Below, one piece after another: positions 8,198 to 17,700 of a stretch of 64,000 nucleotides of DNA. The notes under the pieces were generated by a model. That model was not told the DNA's origin. It made no database searches and was given only the letters and a program-made list of their open reading frames with translations. The position numbers were made by a program, and so were the translations under genes. The stretch covers positions 62,001 through 126,000 of the forward strand of contig NZ_CP102830.1 of assembly GCF_024730785.1 (NCBI RefSeq), written 5' to 3'. The DNA comes from Pseudomonas sp. LS44. GTDB taxonomy: Bacteria; Pseudomonadota; Gammaproteobacteria; Pseudomonadales; Pseudomonadaceae. The stretch's first letter is position 1; each line of letters opens with the position of its first letter.

Positions 8198-9204
8198 CCG
8201 CGCAGCACCTCCATATGCACATCGGCGGCCTGGAAATGCGCCTGCGCGGCGTCCAGATCACCGCCGGTGATGGCCAGGGTCAACTGGCCGTAGGGCGTGT
8301 CCTTGATGCGGTCGATGCGCCCGGCGAGGATGCTGTAATCCACCCCGGTGGCCCGCGCCACGGTGCCAAGCAGCGGCGCGTAGGTGGCCTGGCCCTGAAA
8401 GGTCAGGCGCAGGATGCGCCCCGGGACGTGCGCGAAATCGTCGCGTTGTTCGTGCTCGTCGACCTGCTCGGCCTCGAGCACGAAGCGCCGGGTGGTCGGA
8501 TGCTGCGGATGGAGAAACACCTCGGCGACTGGGCCCTGTTCGACGATCACTCCGCCATCCATGACCGCCACCCGGTCGCAGACCCGGCGGATCACGTCCA
8601 TCTCGTGGGTGATCAATACGATGGTCAGCTTCAGCTCGCGGTTGATCTCTGCCAGCAGCTGCAACACCTGCGCAGTGGTTTGCGGGTCGAGGGCGCTGGT
8701 GGCTTCGTCGCAGAGCAGGATTTTCGGCCGGGTCGCCAGTGCGCGGGCGATGCCGACGCGCTGCTTCTGACCGCCGGAAAGCTGCGCCGGATACTTGTTG
8801 GCGTGCTCGTTGAGGCCGACCCGCTCGAGCAATTCGGTGACCCGTTGAGCGATCTCGACGCGGCTCAATTCGCCGGCCAGCTTGAGCGGCAGGGCGATAT
8901 TGTCGGCGACGGTTTTCGAGGCGAGCAGGTTGAAGTGCTGGAAGATCATCCCGACTTGCTGACGGAAGCGCCGCAGGTCATTGGCGTCGAACGCGGTGAC
9001 GTCTTCGCCGGCGACCACAATGCGTCCGCCGGAGGGTTCTTCGAGGCGGTTGATCAAGCGCAGCAAGGTGCTTTTGCCGGCCCCGGAATGGCCGATCAGA
9101 CCGAACACTTCGCCATCGGCGATGGACAGGTCGGTCGGTTGCAGCGCAGCAATGCTGCGGCCGTTGACGAGGTACGCCTTGTGGACGCGGTCGAATTCGA
9201 TCAC
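8194..9204 (-). CDS. metN: Methionine ABC transporter ATP-binding protein MetN
   Basis: ABC ATPase (336 aa) with Walker [10 protein letters not shown] (about 38-46), signature [15 protein letters not shown], Walker B ILLCDEAT and the H-loop THEMD. The C-terminal domain after about residue 255 is the NIL domain, which binds methionine and causes trans-inhibition. It is the first gene of metNIQ. The 276 bases upstream hold an AT-richer stretch near 9290-9330 that could contain the promoter, and a REP pair. Confidence 0.96.
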   Translation of the reverse strand: MIEFDRVHKAYLVNGRSIAALQPTDLSIADGEVFGLIGHSGAGKSTLLRLINRLEEPSGGRIVVAGEDVTAFDANDLRRFRQQVGMIFQHFNLLASKTVADNIALPLKLAGELSRVEIAQRVTELLERVGLNEHANKYPAQLSGGQKQRVGIARALATRPKILLCDEATSALDPQTTAQVLQLLAEINRELKLTIVLITHEMDVIRRVCDRVAVMDGGVIVEQGPVAEVFLHPQHPTTRRFVLEAEQVDEHEQRDDFAHVPGRILRLTFQGQATYAPLLGTVARATGVDYSILAGRIDRIKDTPYGQLTLAITGGDLDAAQAHFQAADVHMEVLRG

Positions 9205-9354
9205 TGGGACGAACCTTTTGGGCGCGGAATAGTGAGAGTAGGCGGTAGGCCGAAGGCGCGCATTCTAGCCTGCCCGCTTATGCGGTCTTAGCTTTTGTTT
9301 ACTCAATAACTGACTGAAAAAGCATAAGGCGATAAGCGGCCGGTAATAGTCGTC

Positions 9355-9444
9355 GGATGGGTTGAGACGCGCAGCGTCGATACCCGTCGATCCGTGTCGC
9401 ATGGGTATCGCTGCGCTTCGGATAGGCGTCCCCACCCATCCTAC
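9355..9444. repeat. REP pair (GGATGGGTTGAG...CCCATCCTAC family)
   Basis: The stretch starts GGATGGGTTGAGACGCGCAG and ends CACCCATCCTAC; GATACCC and GGGTATC form the inner inverted pair. The same family recurs at 39422, 42544, 43474, 48910 and 55811. It lies in the 276-bp gap between metN and the lipoprotein gene, on either side of which I see no coding region. Confidence 0.7.
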
Positions 9445-9480
9445 GGAGCCCTTACCCGTTAGCGACGACGCTTCAGTCGA

Positions 9481-10335
9481 TTAGCCCTGCGGGCTAAGCA
9501 CCAGGCGCGGCGCCTGATCGGCTTTCAGTGCTTGGCTCAGGCTGGGCACGAAGCCCGGATCGAGGCGCTTGATGCGCGCCGACAACAGCGCGGCGACCCA
9601 CGGGAAATCCTTGGCCTGGCGCACTTCGATGCGCACCGCGCAGCGGAAATTCACCACATCGGCGGCGACGCTGTCGAGCAGGCCGCGCAGCTGTTCGTTG
9701 TCCTGACTGTCGAGCATCGGCAGGGCCACCACGGAGCTGGCGGCGGCCGGGTCGATCAGCCGTGCCTGGGGCGCCGCGGGTGCGCTGACCGGCGCGGCGC
9801 TCGCCACTTGGCTGGCTTGCAGCGCCGCGGCCTGGCGCAATTGCTTGGCTTGCTCGGCGCGTGCGGCGGCTTCCTTGGCGGCGGCTTCGGCCTGGGCTTG
9901 GCTCGCCGCCGCGGTGGCGCGGGCTTGGGCGGCGCTCTGCTCGGCACTGCGCGCCTGGCTGATCGCGCTGTCGAGGCCGGTGGTCAGTGCCGGGGCCTGC
10001 GGCATCATGCTGCGCGCCTGAGCCAGGGCTTGGCTGGCGGTATGCAGATCGCCCTGTTGCAGAGCGCGTTGGCCCTGCAGCAGATAGGCCTCGGCGAGAC
10101 TGCGCTGCAGCGATTCGAGGCGGGTGTCGCCGGCTGCGCGGGTCTTCAGGGCGGCGAGCTGGCTGGCGGAGCTGTCCAATTGGCCGGCGTCGATGCTTTG
10201 CTGCAGTTGACTGAAGGCGCTGACCAGTTCATCGATGGGCAGGTTGGCGGGCTGCTGTTGGGGGGCCTGCTGGCAAGCGGACAAGGCCAGGCTGAGGGCG
10301 ACGAGGGACAGACAACGGCAGGCGAACAGCTTCAT
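9481..10335 (-). CDS. Hypothetical lipoprotein with alanine/glutamine-rich coiled coil
   Basis: A 284-residue protein with a lipoprotein signal (LALSACQQ, lipid cysteine near residue 21). Residues about 35-145 form a TPR-like helical stretch, followed by a low-complexity Ala/Gln/Glu helix (about 145-195) and a C-terminal domain with CAVRIEVRQAKDFPWVAALLSARIKRLDP. The ATG at 10335 is chosen because the lipobox starts there; the longer frame to 10512 is antisense to znuB sequence. The same gene sits between metN and znuB in P. aeruginosa (from memory). Function unknown; envelope-associated. Confidence 0.8.
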   Translation of the reverse strand: MKLFACRCLSLVALSLALSACQQAPQQQPANLPIDELVSAFSQLQQSIDAGQLDSSASQLAALKTRAAGDTRLESLQRSLAEAYLLQGQRALQQGDLHTASQALAQARSMMPQAPALTTGLDSAISQARSAEQSAAQARATAAASQAQAEAAAKEAAARAEQAKQLRQAAALQASQVASAAPVSAPAAPQARLIDPAAASSVVALPMLDSQDNEQLRGLLDSVAADVVNFRCAVRIEVRQAKDFPWVAALLSARIKRLDPGFVPSLSQALKADQAPRLVLSPQG

Positions 10336-10418
10336 TCCGGTGGGTTCTCGAATAGCGCAAAAAACGCGCGAGTCTACACTGCGTGACCCGCGCGACCAAA
10401 TTCGTCCAGGGTCCGCCG

Positions 10419-11207
10419 TCAGGCCAGACGCCGCGGCAGCGCAAAGCTGCAGAGGAACAGCGTGGCCGCGGCGACCACGATCGAGGGTCCGGCCGGGGTG
10501 TCCTGAAACCACGACAGCGCTAGTCCGGCGCCGACTGCCAGCAAGCCGAGCAAACTGGCGCCGAAGGCCATCTGCTCGGGAGTGCGCGCATGGCGCTGCG
10601 CAGCGGCGGCGGGAATGATCAGTAAGGAGGTGATCAACAGCACGCCGACGATCTTCATCGCCACCGCGATCACCACCGCGATCAGCAGCATCAGCGCCAG
10701 GCGCAGGCTGGCGACCGGCAGGCCTTCGACCTTGGCCAATTCCTCGTGCACGGTGACCGCCAGCAGCGGCCGCCAGAGAAACAGCAGGGCCAGCAACACC
10801 AGCGCGCTACCGCCGACAATCCAGGCCAGGTCGGTGGGCGACACCGCCAGCAGGTCACCGAACAGATAGCCCATCAGGTCGATGCGTACATCCTTCATAA
10901 AGCTCAGCACCACCAGGCCAAGCGACAAGGTGGTCGGCGCGAGAATCCCCAGCAGGGTGTCGGAGGCCAGCGGCTGGCGTTGTTGCAAGGCTACCAGCAG
11001 CACGGCGAGGAGCAGACAGCCGGCGGTTACCGCCAGGGTCGGGCTGACGTCGAGGAGCAGGCCGAGGGCCACGCCGAGCAGCGCGGCGTGCGACAGGGTG
11101 TCGCCGAAATAGGCCATGCGCCGCCAGACCACGAAGGAGCCCAGCGGACCGGCGACCAGCGCCAGGGTCAGGCTGGCGATCAGCGCGTTGAGGAGAAAAT
11201 CAGGCAT
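10419..11207 (-). CDS. znuB: Zinc ABC transporter permease ZnuB
   Basis: Membrane permease (262 aa) of the high-affinity Zn importer, ABC-3 family, with about eight helices. Typical segments are [30 protein letters not shown] and [21 protein letters not shown]. It overlaps the znuC 3' end by eight bases and is the last gene of the minus-strand zur-znuC-znuB unit. The downstream boundary is the lipoprotein gene, 83 bases away. Confidence 0.95.
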   Translation of the reverse strand: MPDFLLNALIASLTLALVAGPLGSFVVWRRMAYFGDTLSHAALLGVALGLLLDVSPTLAVTAGCLLLAVLLVALQQRQPLASDTLLGILAPTTLSLGLVVLSFMKDVRIDLMGYLFGDLLAVSPTDLAWIVGGSALVLLALLFLWRPLLAVTVHEELAKVEGLPVASLRLALMLLIAVVIAVAMKIVGVLLITSLLIIPAAAAQRHARTPEQMAFGASLLGLLAVGAGLALSWFQDTPAGPSIVVAAATLFLCSFALPRRLA

Positions 11208-12012
11208 GGTTGCAGCCGTCTCCGTGCATGTGCGGTTGCCCGGAAACTGGGTTGAGAATGGTCAGCCCGCCGCCCGGCGGATTGACCACCGCGCCATGCA
11301 GGTCGTGGGCGTGGTCGTGATGGTGGTGATAGACCGCCAGCGCTGGCGCGGCGCTGCCGAACAGCTCGACGAAGGCCGGGTCGTTGCTGACCTGTTCCGG
11401 GTGGCCGGAGCAGCACACATGCTGGTTGAGGCAGACCACCTGATCGGTGGTGCTCATCACCAAATGCAGGTCGTGGGAAACCATCAGCACCCCGCAGCCG
11501 TGGCGGTCGCGCAAGCGGGTGATCAGCTGGTACAGCTCGGCCTGGCCGGCGACGTCGACGCCTTGTACCGGCTCGTCGAGGACCAGCAATTCGGGCTCGC
11601 GCAGCAGCGCCCGGGCCAGCAGTACGCGTTGCAGTTCACCGCCGGAGATGGTCTGCAGCGGGCTGTCGAGGACCTGTTCGGCGCCGACTTCGGCCAACGC
11701 CGCTAGCGCACTGGTGCGCGTCACCCCGGGCAGCAGGCGCAGAAAACGCAGCACCGAGAGCGGCAGGGTGGCATCCACATGCAGTTTCTGCGGCATGTAG
11801 CCAATACGCAGCTTGGACTTGCGCCACACGCTGCCGCGGTCCGGCTTGAGCAGGCCGAGCACGGCGCGCACCAGGGTGGTTTTGCCGGCGCCATTGGGGC
11901 CGATCAGGGTGACGATCTCGCTGGGTTGCACGCTCAGCTGCACATCGTCGAGCACGGTGTGCCCGGCGAAGCTCACGCCCACGCCGCTGAGTTGGATCAG
12001 CGCGCTGCTCAT
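11200..12012 (-). CDS. znuC: Zinc ABC transporter ATP-binding protein ZnuC
   Basis: ABC ATPase (270 aa) with Walker [10 protein letters not shown], signature [15 protein letters not shown], Walker B LLVLDEP and the H-loop SHDLH. The C terminus carries HHHHDHAHD and [10 protein letters not shown], histidine clusters able to bind zinc; such tails occur in ZnuC homologues. The ATG at 12012 overlaps the zur stop (ATGA), so translation is coupled to the regulator. The longer frame upstream to 12156 is antisense to zur coding and was rejected. Confidence 0.95.
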   Translation of the reverse strand: MSSALIQLSGVGVSFAGHTVLDDVQLSVQPSEIVTLIGPNGAGKTTLVRAVLGLLKPDRGSVWRKSKLRIGYMPQKLHVDATLPLSVLRFLRLLPGVTRTSALAALAEVGAEQVLDSPLQTISGGELQRVLLARALLREPELLVLDEPVQGVDVAGQAELYQLITRLRDRHGCGVLMVSHDLHLVMSTTDQVVCLNQHVCCSGHPEQVSNDPAFVELFGSAAPALAVYHHHHDHAHDLHGAVVNPPGGGLTILNPVSGQPHMHGDGCNHA

Positions 12013-12494
12013 CAGGCTTGCCGGCAGCCGGCGCACACGCCGACTACTTCCACGGTTTGTTGTTCGACGCTGAAACCGACTTCGGCGGCGCCATCGATGA
12101 TCACCTGGCTGATCGCCGGCTGCTGCAGCTCGATAGCCGCGCGGCATGTGCGGCAAATCAGAAACTGACCCTGATGGACATGCGCCGGGTGGTTGCAGCC
12201 GACGAAGGCGTTGAGCGAGGCAATGCGGTGCACCAGGCCGTTCTCGAGGAGAAAATCCAGGGCCCGATAGACCGTCGGCGGCGCGGCGCGGCGGCCGTCT
12301 TCTTCGGTCAGCACGCCGAGAATGTCATAGGCGCCGAGCGGCTTGTGGCTCTGCCAGACCAGTTCCAGCACGCGCTTGCGCAAGGCGGTCAGACGCACGC
12401 CCTGGCGTTCGCAGAGCGCTTCGGCTTCGCTCAGCGCGTTGTGCACGCAGTGGGAATGATCGTGGGGGCGCGAGGCCAGCGGCGTGAGGATCAT
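12012..12494 (-). CDS. zur: Zinc uptake regulator Zur (Fur family; Np20-like)
   Basis: Fur-family repressor (160 aa) that, with Zn bound, blocks zinc-import genes. The DNA-binding winged helix holds [25 protein letters not shown] and [19 protein letters not shown]. The structural zinc site is C114/C117 (CRTC) and C154/C157 (CAGC); H105 and H107 lie in the regulatory site region. It is divergent from znuA, with a palindromic operator between them, and is first in the zur-znuC-znuB unit. Confidence 0.95.
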   Translation of the reverse strand: MILTPLASRPHDHSHCVHNALSEAEALCERQGVRLTALRKRVLELVWQSHKPLGAYDILGVLTEEDGRRAAPPTVYRALDFLLENGLVHRIASLNAFVGCNHPAHVHQGQFLICRTCRAAIELQQPAISQVIIDGAAEVGFSVEQQTVEVVGVCAGCRQA

Positions 12495-12521
12495 GAGAGT
12501 GGCGACAGGATGAATAAGGAC

Positions 12522-12534
12522 GTTATTCTATAAC
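12522..12534. promoter_or_regulatory. Zur box between zur and znuA
   Basis: GTTATTCTATAAC is a near-perfect palindrome (GTTAT-N3-ATAAC), matching the core of the gamma-proteobacterial Zur operator. It lies 27 bases upstream of the zur start and 24 bases upstream of the znuA start, positioned to repress both. Confidence 0.8.
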
Positions 12535-12558
12535 AATTCCGTCTCCGAGTGCGCGTCC

Positions 12559-13512
12559 ATGTTGCGATCCTTTTGTCTGTTCCTCTGCCTGCTCGCCAGC
12601 GCCGTTCACGCCGCGGACGCGCCGGCCGAAGTGCGCGTGCTGACCAGTATCAAGCCGCTGCAACTGATCGCCGCCGCGGTGCAGGACGGTGTCGGCCAGC
12701 CCGATGTGTTGCTGCCGCCGGGCGCCTCGCCGCATAACTACGCGTTGCGCCCGTCGGATGTGCGACGGGTCGGCGAGGCAAGCCTGCTGTACTGGATCGG
12801 TCCCGATCTGGAAGGCTTCCTGCCGCGCGTGCTGGCCGGGCGCAGTGGCCCGAGCGTGGCGCTGCAGAGCCTGCCGGGTTTGCAGCTGCGGCATTTCGGC
12901 GAAGGCCACGGCGAGGCTGACGAGAATCAACATGAAGAACATCGCGAGCATGACGATCACGACGCTGAGCATGACCACGATCATCGCCCCGGCACCCTCG
13001 ACGCGCACCTCTGGCTGCTGCCGGCCAACGCGCGGGTGATCGCGACCAAGATGGCCACCGATCTGGCCGCTGCCGACCCGCGCAATGCGCCGCGTTACCA
13101 GGCCAACCTCAAGGCCTTCGGCGAGCGCCTGGAAACTCTCGACCAACGCCTCAAGCAGCGCCTGCAGGGCGTGGCCGGTAAGCCGTACTTCGTTTTCCAT
13201 GAAGCCTTCGATTACTTCGAGGCGGCCTACGGGCTGCAGCATGCCGGAGTGTTCAGCGTGGCTGCAGATGTGCAGCCGGGCGCCCGGCATGTTGCGGCGA
13301 TGCGCACGCGCTTGCAGCAGGCCGGGCCGAGCTGCGTGTTCAGCGAACCGCCACTGCGGCCAAGGTTGGCCGAGACGCTGAGCGCCGGGCTGCCGGTCAA
13401 ATTGGCCGAGCTGGATGCCCTAGGCGTGGCCGCGCCGCTCAGCGCGCAGGGTTACGAGCAGCTGCTCGACAACCTCGCCGGGACCCTGGCCGGCTGCCTG
13501 GAACGCCTCTAG
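12559..13512 (+). CDS. znuA: Zinc ABC transporter substrate-binding protein ZnuA
   Basis: Periplasmic cluster A-I zinc-binding protein (317 aa) with signal peptide (cleaved near AVHA-AD). The zinc ligand region [13 protein letters not shown] is present. The long histidine/acid loop that captures Zn is residues about 114-151 and is dense in H, E and [20 protein letters not shown] and [14 protein letters not shown] complete the fold. Divergent from zur-znuC-znuB, with a shared Zur box. Confidence 0.96.
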   Translation: MLRSFCLFLCLLASAVHAADAPAEVRVLTSIKPLQLIAAAVQDGVGQPDVLLPPGASPHNYALRPSDVRRVGEASLLYWIGPDLEGFLPRVLAGRSGPSVALQSLPGLQLRHFGEGHGEADENQHEEHREHDDHDAEHDHDHRPGTLDAHLWLLPANARVIATKMATDLAAADPRNAPRYQANLKAFGERLETLDQRLKQRLQGVAGKPYFVFHEAFDYFEAAYGLQHAGVFSVAADVQPGARHVAAMRTRLQQAGPSCVFSEPPLRPRLAETLSAGLPVKLAELDALGVAAPLSAQGYEQLLDNLAGTLAGCLERL

Positions 13513-13529
13513 TCCGCCACTCGCCGATA

Positions 13530-13543
13530 TTGATCCGGATCAA
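13530..13543. promoter_or_regulatory. ANR/FNR box
   Basis: TTGATCCGGATCAA is a perfect match to the FNR/ANR consensus TTGAT-N4-ATCAA. It lies 60 bases before the hemerythrin ATG, which suits a low-oxygen activated promoter. It also lies 18 bases after the znuA stop. Confidence 0.8.
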
Positions 13544-13603
13544 TACCGGCGCTGCTGCGTCCACCTAGTCTGCCGGCTTGGCCCGCTCGTTGCGGGCCCC
13601 GGC

Positions 13604-14095
13604 ATGGGGAAGCGCGCAGTGACGCAACTGGTCTGGCAGAACGACCTGAACACCGGGATCGGGGTGATCGACAATCAGCACAAGCGCATCGTCGAGATGA
13701 TCAACCGTCTGTACATCGCCCGTCATGGCAGCGCTGGGCGGCCGGCGGTGGCGGCGGTGATCGAGGAGCTGGTCGACTACACGCAGTCGCACTTCGCCTT
13801 CGAAGAAACCCTGATGGAAGACGCCGGCTACCCGCTGAGCTGCGCGCACAAACGCGTCCACGAACTGTTCATCCGCCGCGTCGATGAGTACCGCCTGCGC
13901 TTCAAGGCCGACGAGGACGTTGCCGAAGAGCTGCAGCAACTGCTCGCCCGCTGGTTGTTCAACCACATCCGCAACGACGACGCCGGCTATGCCGACACGG
14001 TGCGCCAGAGCATGGCCGCGCTGACCAGCGACCGCAGCGAGGGAGGCTGGCTGGCGCGCTCGCTGCGGCGCTTCTTCGGCGGCGTGCCGACCTAG
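13604..14095 (+). CDS. Bacteriohemerythrin
   Basis: A 163-residue single-domain hemerythrin that binds O2 at a non-haem di-iron site. The ligands are visible in order: [35 protein letters not shown] and HIRNDD. This resembles the P. aeruginosa oxygen-carrying hemerythrin that helps microaerobic growth. The ANR box upstream is consistent with that. The last about 35 residues ([19 protein letters not shown]) are a basic amphipathic tail. It is a single-gene unit between znuA and nrdJa. Confidence 0.92.
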   Translation: MGKRAVTQLVWQNDLNTGIGVIDNQHKRIVEMINRLYIARHGSAGRPAVAAVIEELVDYTQSHFAFEETLMEDAGYPLSCAHKRVHELFIRRVDEYRLRFKADEDVAEELQQLLARWLFNHIRNDDAGYADTVRQSMAALTSDRSEGGWLARSLRRFFGGVPT

Positions 14096-14100
14096 CGGGT

Positions 14101-14280
14101 TCAGCGCGGCAGGTTGTGGAACGAAGGTGCCGGGATGTAGCAGTGGCCGCCACCGGAGTAGCAGGGCTGGAGGGCGGCGGTGCGCACCGAGAGACTGGGC
14201 TTGAGGGTAGCCGCAGCGAGCAGCGCGACGAGGGCGGCCAGCGATAGGCTGACAAGGAATTTCCGGGCGGAGTGCGGCAT
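14101..14280 (-). CDS. Small hypothetical secreted or membrane-anchored protein
   Basis: A 59-residue protein: MPHSARKFLVSLSLAALVAL is a basic start plus a hydrophobic signal or anchor, followed by a short tail with CYSGGGHCYIP, a possible disulphide pair. GGAG lies upstream of the ATG at 14280; an ATG 39 bases further up is possible. It is convergent with the hemerythrin gene. I do not recognise a family. Confidence 0.5.
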   Translation of the reverse strand: MPHSARKFLVSLSLAALVALLAAATLKPSLSVRTAALQPCYSGGGHCYIPAPSFHNLPR

Positions 14281-14457
14281 ATGGAGCTCCGGCGCCTCGT
14301 AAGGGCGCATCTGTTGTTGTTGTCTAACCACCATAGGCCAGCGCCGGCGCGTTGTTCCTCGTCCAAATGGAGTAGCCGGGGGAAATGCGATGAACGGCAC
14401 CATGGGCGGCCAGCCTGTCTAAGGTGTCTATAACCCTGTTGCACAGGAGGAGTGACC

Positions 14458-16605
14458 ATGCCCAAGTCTGGCCAGGAACCGCAGAACCGCACTTCGGCCG
14501 AGCTGCCGCTACAGCCGGCCTCGCTGGACATCTGGGACAGCAAATACCGGCTGCGCGATCGCCACGGGCAGGCCCTGGATGCCGACCCGGATGCCACCCG
14601 GCGCCGGGTGGCGCGCGCCATCGCCGCGGTGGAGGCGGACGAGTCGCTGCGTAGCCACTGGTACGAGCGCTTTCTCTGGGCCTTGCGCAATGGCGCACTG
14701 CCAGCCGGGCGGATCATCGCCAACGCCGGTGCCGAGGCGCACAAGCCGGCCACCTCGACGATCAACTGCACGGTGTCGGCGACCATCGGCGATTCGATGG
14801 ACGCCATCCTCGGCAAGCTCCACGAAGCCGGCCTGACCCTCAAGGCCGGCTGCGGCATCGGCTACGAATTCAGCACCCTGCGCCCGCGTGGCGCCTACGT
14901 GTCCGGGGCTGGCGCGTACACCAGCGGGCCGCTGTCGTTCATGGATATCTACGACAAGATGTGCTTCACGGTCAGCTCCGCCGGCGGCCGACGTGGCGCG
15001 CAGATGGCTACCTTCGACATCGCCCATCCGGACGTGCGCGAGTTCATCCGCGCCAAGCGCGAAGACGGCCGTTTGCGCCAGTTCAACCTGAGCCTGCTGA
15101 TCAGTGACGATTTCATGCAGGCGGTCGAGGACGATGCCGACTGGCCGCTGCTGCATCCGCTGCCGGCCAGCCAGCGCGACCAGTTCGACCTCGCCGATCC
15201 GGCGCAGGTGCGCTGGCGCGAGTGGCCGCTGCACGACGGCTACCTGGTCGATGAGCAAGGCCAGGTGGCCTGCAAGGTCTACGGCCAGCTGCGCGCGCGG
15301 CACCTGTGGGACATGATCATGGTCGCCACCTACGACTTCGCCGAGCCGGGCTTCATCCTTATCGACCGGGTTAATCAGTGGAACAACAACTGGTGGTGCG
15401 AGGCGATTCGCACCACCAACCCGTGCGGCGAGCAGCCGCTGCCGCCCTACGGTGCCTGCCTGCTCGGCTCGATCAACCTGACCGGCTTCGTTCTCGACCC
15501 TTTCGGTGAGCGGGCGCGGTTCGACTGGGAGCGCTTTCGCGAAGTGGTGCGGGTGTTCACCCGCATGCTTGACAACGTGGTCGAACTCAACGGCTTGCCG
15601 CTCGAGGCGCAACGTCACGAGATCCTCGACAAACGCCGCCACGGCATGGGCTTTCTCGGCCTCGGCTCGGCGCTGTGCATGCTCAAGCTGCGCTATGGCA
15701 GCGCCCAGGCCTGCGTGTTTACCGAGGAGGTCAGCCGCGAGATGGCACTGGTCGGCTGGCAGATCGCCCTCGACCTGGCCCGCGAGAAAGGCCCGGCGCC
15801 GCTGCTGACGCGCGACTTCGAGGTCAGCGCGGCGCTCCTGCGTCAGCGCCCGGAGCTGGCCGCCGATGGCTACCAATTGGGTGACCGAATTCCCGGGCGC
15901 ATCCTCCATGCGCGCTATTCGCGCTACATGCAGCGCCTCGCCGAACATGCGCCGCAACTGGTCGCCGAGCTGGCCGAGGTCGGTGCGCGCTTCACTCACC
16001 ACAGCTCCATCGCGCCGACCGGGACGATCAGCCTGAGTCTGGCCAACAACGCTTCGAACGGCATCGAGCCGAGTTTCGCCCACCAGTATTCGCGCAACCT
16101 GATCCGCCACGGCCGCAAGACCAAGGAGAAGGTCGAGGTGCTCAGCTACGAGCTGCTGGTCTATCGCGCGCAGGTCAACGCCGCCGCCCGGCCGGGTGCC
16201 GACAACGCGGCGCAGCGCTTGCCGGAGTACTTCGTCAGTGCCGACGACATCGGCCCACAGGAGCATGTGGATATCCAGGCGGCGGCGCAAAAGTGGATCG
16301 ATTCGTCGATCTCCAAGACCGCCAACGTGCCCACCGATTATCCGTTCGAGCAGTTCAAGGACATCTACCGCTACGCCTGGCAGCAGGGCCTCAAGGGTTG
16401 CACCACGTTCCGCTTCAACCCGGCGGCGTTCCAGGGCGTATTGGTCAAGCAGAGCGACCTGGAAAACACCCGTTACCGCTTCGAACTGGAGGACGGCAGC
16501 ACGGTCGAGCTGCGCGGCGATGAAGACGTCGAATACGACGGCGAGCTGCACAGCGCCGCGAATTTGTTCGAGGCGTTGAAGGAAGGTTATTACGGTAAGT
16601 ATTGA
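14458..16605 (+). CDS. nrdJa: Class II (adenosylcobalamin-dependent) ribonucleotide reductase, large part NrdJa
   Basis: Catalyses oxygen-independent reduction of ribonucleotides using adenosylcobalamin. About 715 residues carrying the barrel and active-site motifs: STINCTVSATIGDSMD, KAGCGIGYEFSTLRPRG, ATFDIAHPDVREFI, NPCGEQPLPPYGACLLGSIN, SIAPTGTISL and SSISKTANVPTDYP. I chose the ATG at 14458 because AGGAGG ends seven bases upstream; the GTG at 14452 is too close to it. The protein lacks the C-terminal cysteine region, which is encoded by the separate nrdJb downstream. I see no cobalamin riboswitch in the 177 bases upstream of the start. Confidence 0.96.
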   Translation: MPKSGQEPQNRTSAELPLQPASLDIWDSKYRLRDRHGQALDADPDATRRRVARAIAAVEADESLRSHWYERFLWALRNGALPAGRIIANAGAEAHKPATSTINCTVSATIGDSMDAILGKLHEAGLTLKAGCGIGYEFSTLRPRGAYVSGAGAYTSGPLSFMDIYDKMCFTVSSAGGRRGAQMATFDIAHPDVREFIRAKREDGRLRQFNLSLLISDDFMQAVEDDADWPLLHPLPASQRDQFDLADPAQVRWREWPLHDGYLVDEQGQVACKVYGQLRARHLWDMIMVATYDFAEPGFILIDRVNQWNNNWWCEAIRTTNPCGEQPLPPYGACLLGSINLTGFVLDPFGERARFDWERFREVVRVFTRMLDNVVELNGLPLEAQRHEILDKRRHGMGFLGLGSALCMLKLRYGSAQACVFTEEVSREMALVGWQIALDLAREKGPAPLLTRDFEVSAALLRQRPELAADGYQLGDRIPGRILHARYSRYMQRLAEHAPQLVAELAEVGARFTHHSSIAPTGTISLSLANNASNGIEPSFAHQYSRNLIRHGRKTKEKVEVLSYELLVYRAQVNAAARPGADNAAQRLPEYFVSADDIGPQEHVDIQAAAQKWIDSSISKTANVPTDYPFEQFKDIYRYAWQQGLKGCTTFRFNPAAFQGVLVKQSDLENTRYRFELEDGSTVELRGDEDVEYDGELHSAANLFEALKEGYYGKY

Positions 16606-16707
16606 GGCGGCGCTTTGCTCCCCTCGCCCATTGATGGGAGGGGGGCCGGGGGAGAGGGAGCAGCTCGGCGGCGTGGCCGGGATCGGCGATCGGAGCGAAG
16701 AGCCAGG

Positions 16708-16789
16708 GTAGGAGCGAATTTATTCGCGATAGACAGTAGGGCGGGTGCAGCCCGCCAGCCCCATGAGCGGCGGGTTGCACCCGCCCTAC
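16708..16789. repeat. REP units between nrdJa and nrdJb
   Basis: GTAGGAGCGAATTTATTCGCG (16708 on), then a 54-bp palindromic pair from GTAGGGCGGGTGCAGCCC (16736) to TTGCACCCGCCCTAC (16789). A further GC-rich hairpin (CTCCCCTCGCCC...GGAGAGGG) lies at about 16618-16658. The palindrome ends directly before the GGAGGAG ribosome site of nrdJb. Confidence 0.75.
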
Positions 16790-16799
16790 GGAGGAGCGC

Positions 16800-17486
16800 A
16801 TGAGCGTAAAGATCGGCCAGAAGATCAAGGGTTTCGCGATAGTCGACGAAGCAACCGAGCGCGCCCGCCAGAGCGCTGCCGAAGCGGCCGCCGTGGTGCA
16901 GATGGACGAAACCCTGCAACGTCCGGAGACCCTGATCGGGGTCACCTACAAGATCAAGTCGCCGCTGTTCGAGCACGCCCTGTACGTGACGATCAACGAC
17001 ATCGTCCTCAATCCCGGCACCCCGCACGAGCAGCGCCGGCCGTTCGAGATTTTCATCAACTCGAAGGGCATGGAGCATTTTCAGTGGATCGTCGCGCTGA
17101 CCCGGATCATGTCGGCGGTGTTTCGCAAAGGCGGCGACTGCACCTTTCTGGTCGAGGAATTGAAAGCGGTGTTCGACCCGCGCGGTGGCTATCTCAAGCG
17201 TGGCGGGGTGTACATGCCGTCGCTGGTTGCCGAGATCGGCGCGGTGCTGGAGCGTCACCTGATCGCCATCGGCCTGATGCAGGGCCAGCAGGTCGACGAG
17301 GAGCAGCGCCTGTATCTGGCCGAAAAGCGCGCCGCCTACGAAGCGCAGCTGGGGGTGAGCAAGGCCGAGCCCGGCGAAGGCTTTCCGCCTGGGGCGCAGC
17401 TGTGCGGCAAGTGCAATACCCAGGCGGTGGTGCAGATGGAAGGCTGCGCGACCTGCCTGAATTGTGGCTATTCGAAGTGCGGCTGA
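16800..17486 (+). CDS. nrdJb: Class II ribonucleotide reductase, small C-terminal part NrdJb
   Basis: A 228-residue protein matching the split-off C-terminal part of class II reductase (NrdJb of P. aeruginosa). The C terminus has CGKCNTQAVV and CATCLNCGYSKCG, cysteine pairs that re-reduce the active site and/or bind zinc. Neighbouring nrdJa supplies the catalytic barrel; in P. aeruginosa both parts are needed for activity. The ribosome site GGAGGAG is contiguous with a REP palindrome. Confidence 0.92.
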   Translation: MSVKIGQKIKGFAIVDEATERARQSAAEAAAVVQMDETLQRPETLIGVTYKIKSPLFEHALYVTINDIVLNPGTPHEQRRPFEIFINSKGMEHFQWIVALTRIMSAVFRKGGDCTFLVEELKAVFDPRGGYLKRGGVYMPSLVAEIGAVLERHLIAIGLMQGQQVDEEQRLYLAEKRAAYEAQLGVSKAEPGEGFPPGAQLCGKCNTQAVVQMEGCATCLNCGYSKCG

Positions 17487-17508
17487 CCCGCACGACGGCT
17501 GTTCTCGT

Positions 17509-17652
17509 CGCGAATGAATTCGCTCCTACAGCAGTAGGGCGGCCCGGAGCGCCGGCCGCTCAGGAGCGGAGCGCACAGTCCGCCTCGAGCGCTGCGCCCT
17601 ACGTGCAGCCCCCGCCTTACCAATATCCGTTGTAGGAGCGAATTCATTCGCG
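17509..17652. repeat. REP cluster (two facing GTAGGAGCGAATTCATTCGCG units plus one GTAGGGCGGC unit)
   Basis: CGCGAATGAATTCGCTCCTA (from 17509) faces GTAGGAGCGAATTCATTCGC (from 17632); between them lies GTAGGGCGGCCCGGAG...GCGCCCTAC. These fill the 214-bp gap between convergent nrdJb and thrB, where there is no coding sequence. Confidence 0.8.
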
Positions 17653-17700
17653 ATTCCGGCAATCTAACCAGATCGCGGCGATTGCCCTCCGGCAGGCGGG

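Noticed and set aside
14281..14457. Cobalamin riboswitch upstream of the B12-dependent reductase
   Set aside because: I could not find the conserved B12-box or the expected stem pattern in this short leader.
14509..16551. 680-codon open frame on the minus strand
   Set aside because: Antisense shadow of nrdJa with no family resemblance or ribosome site.
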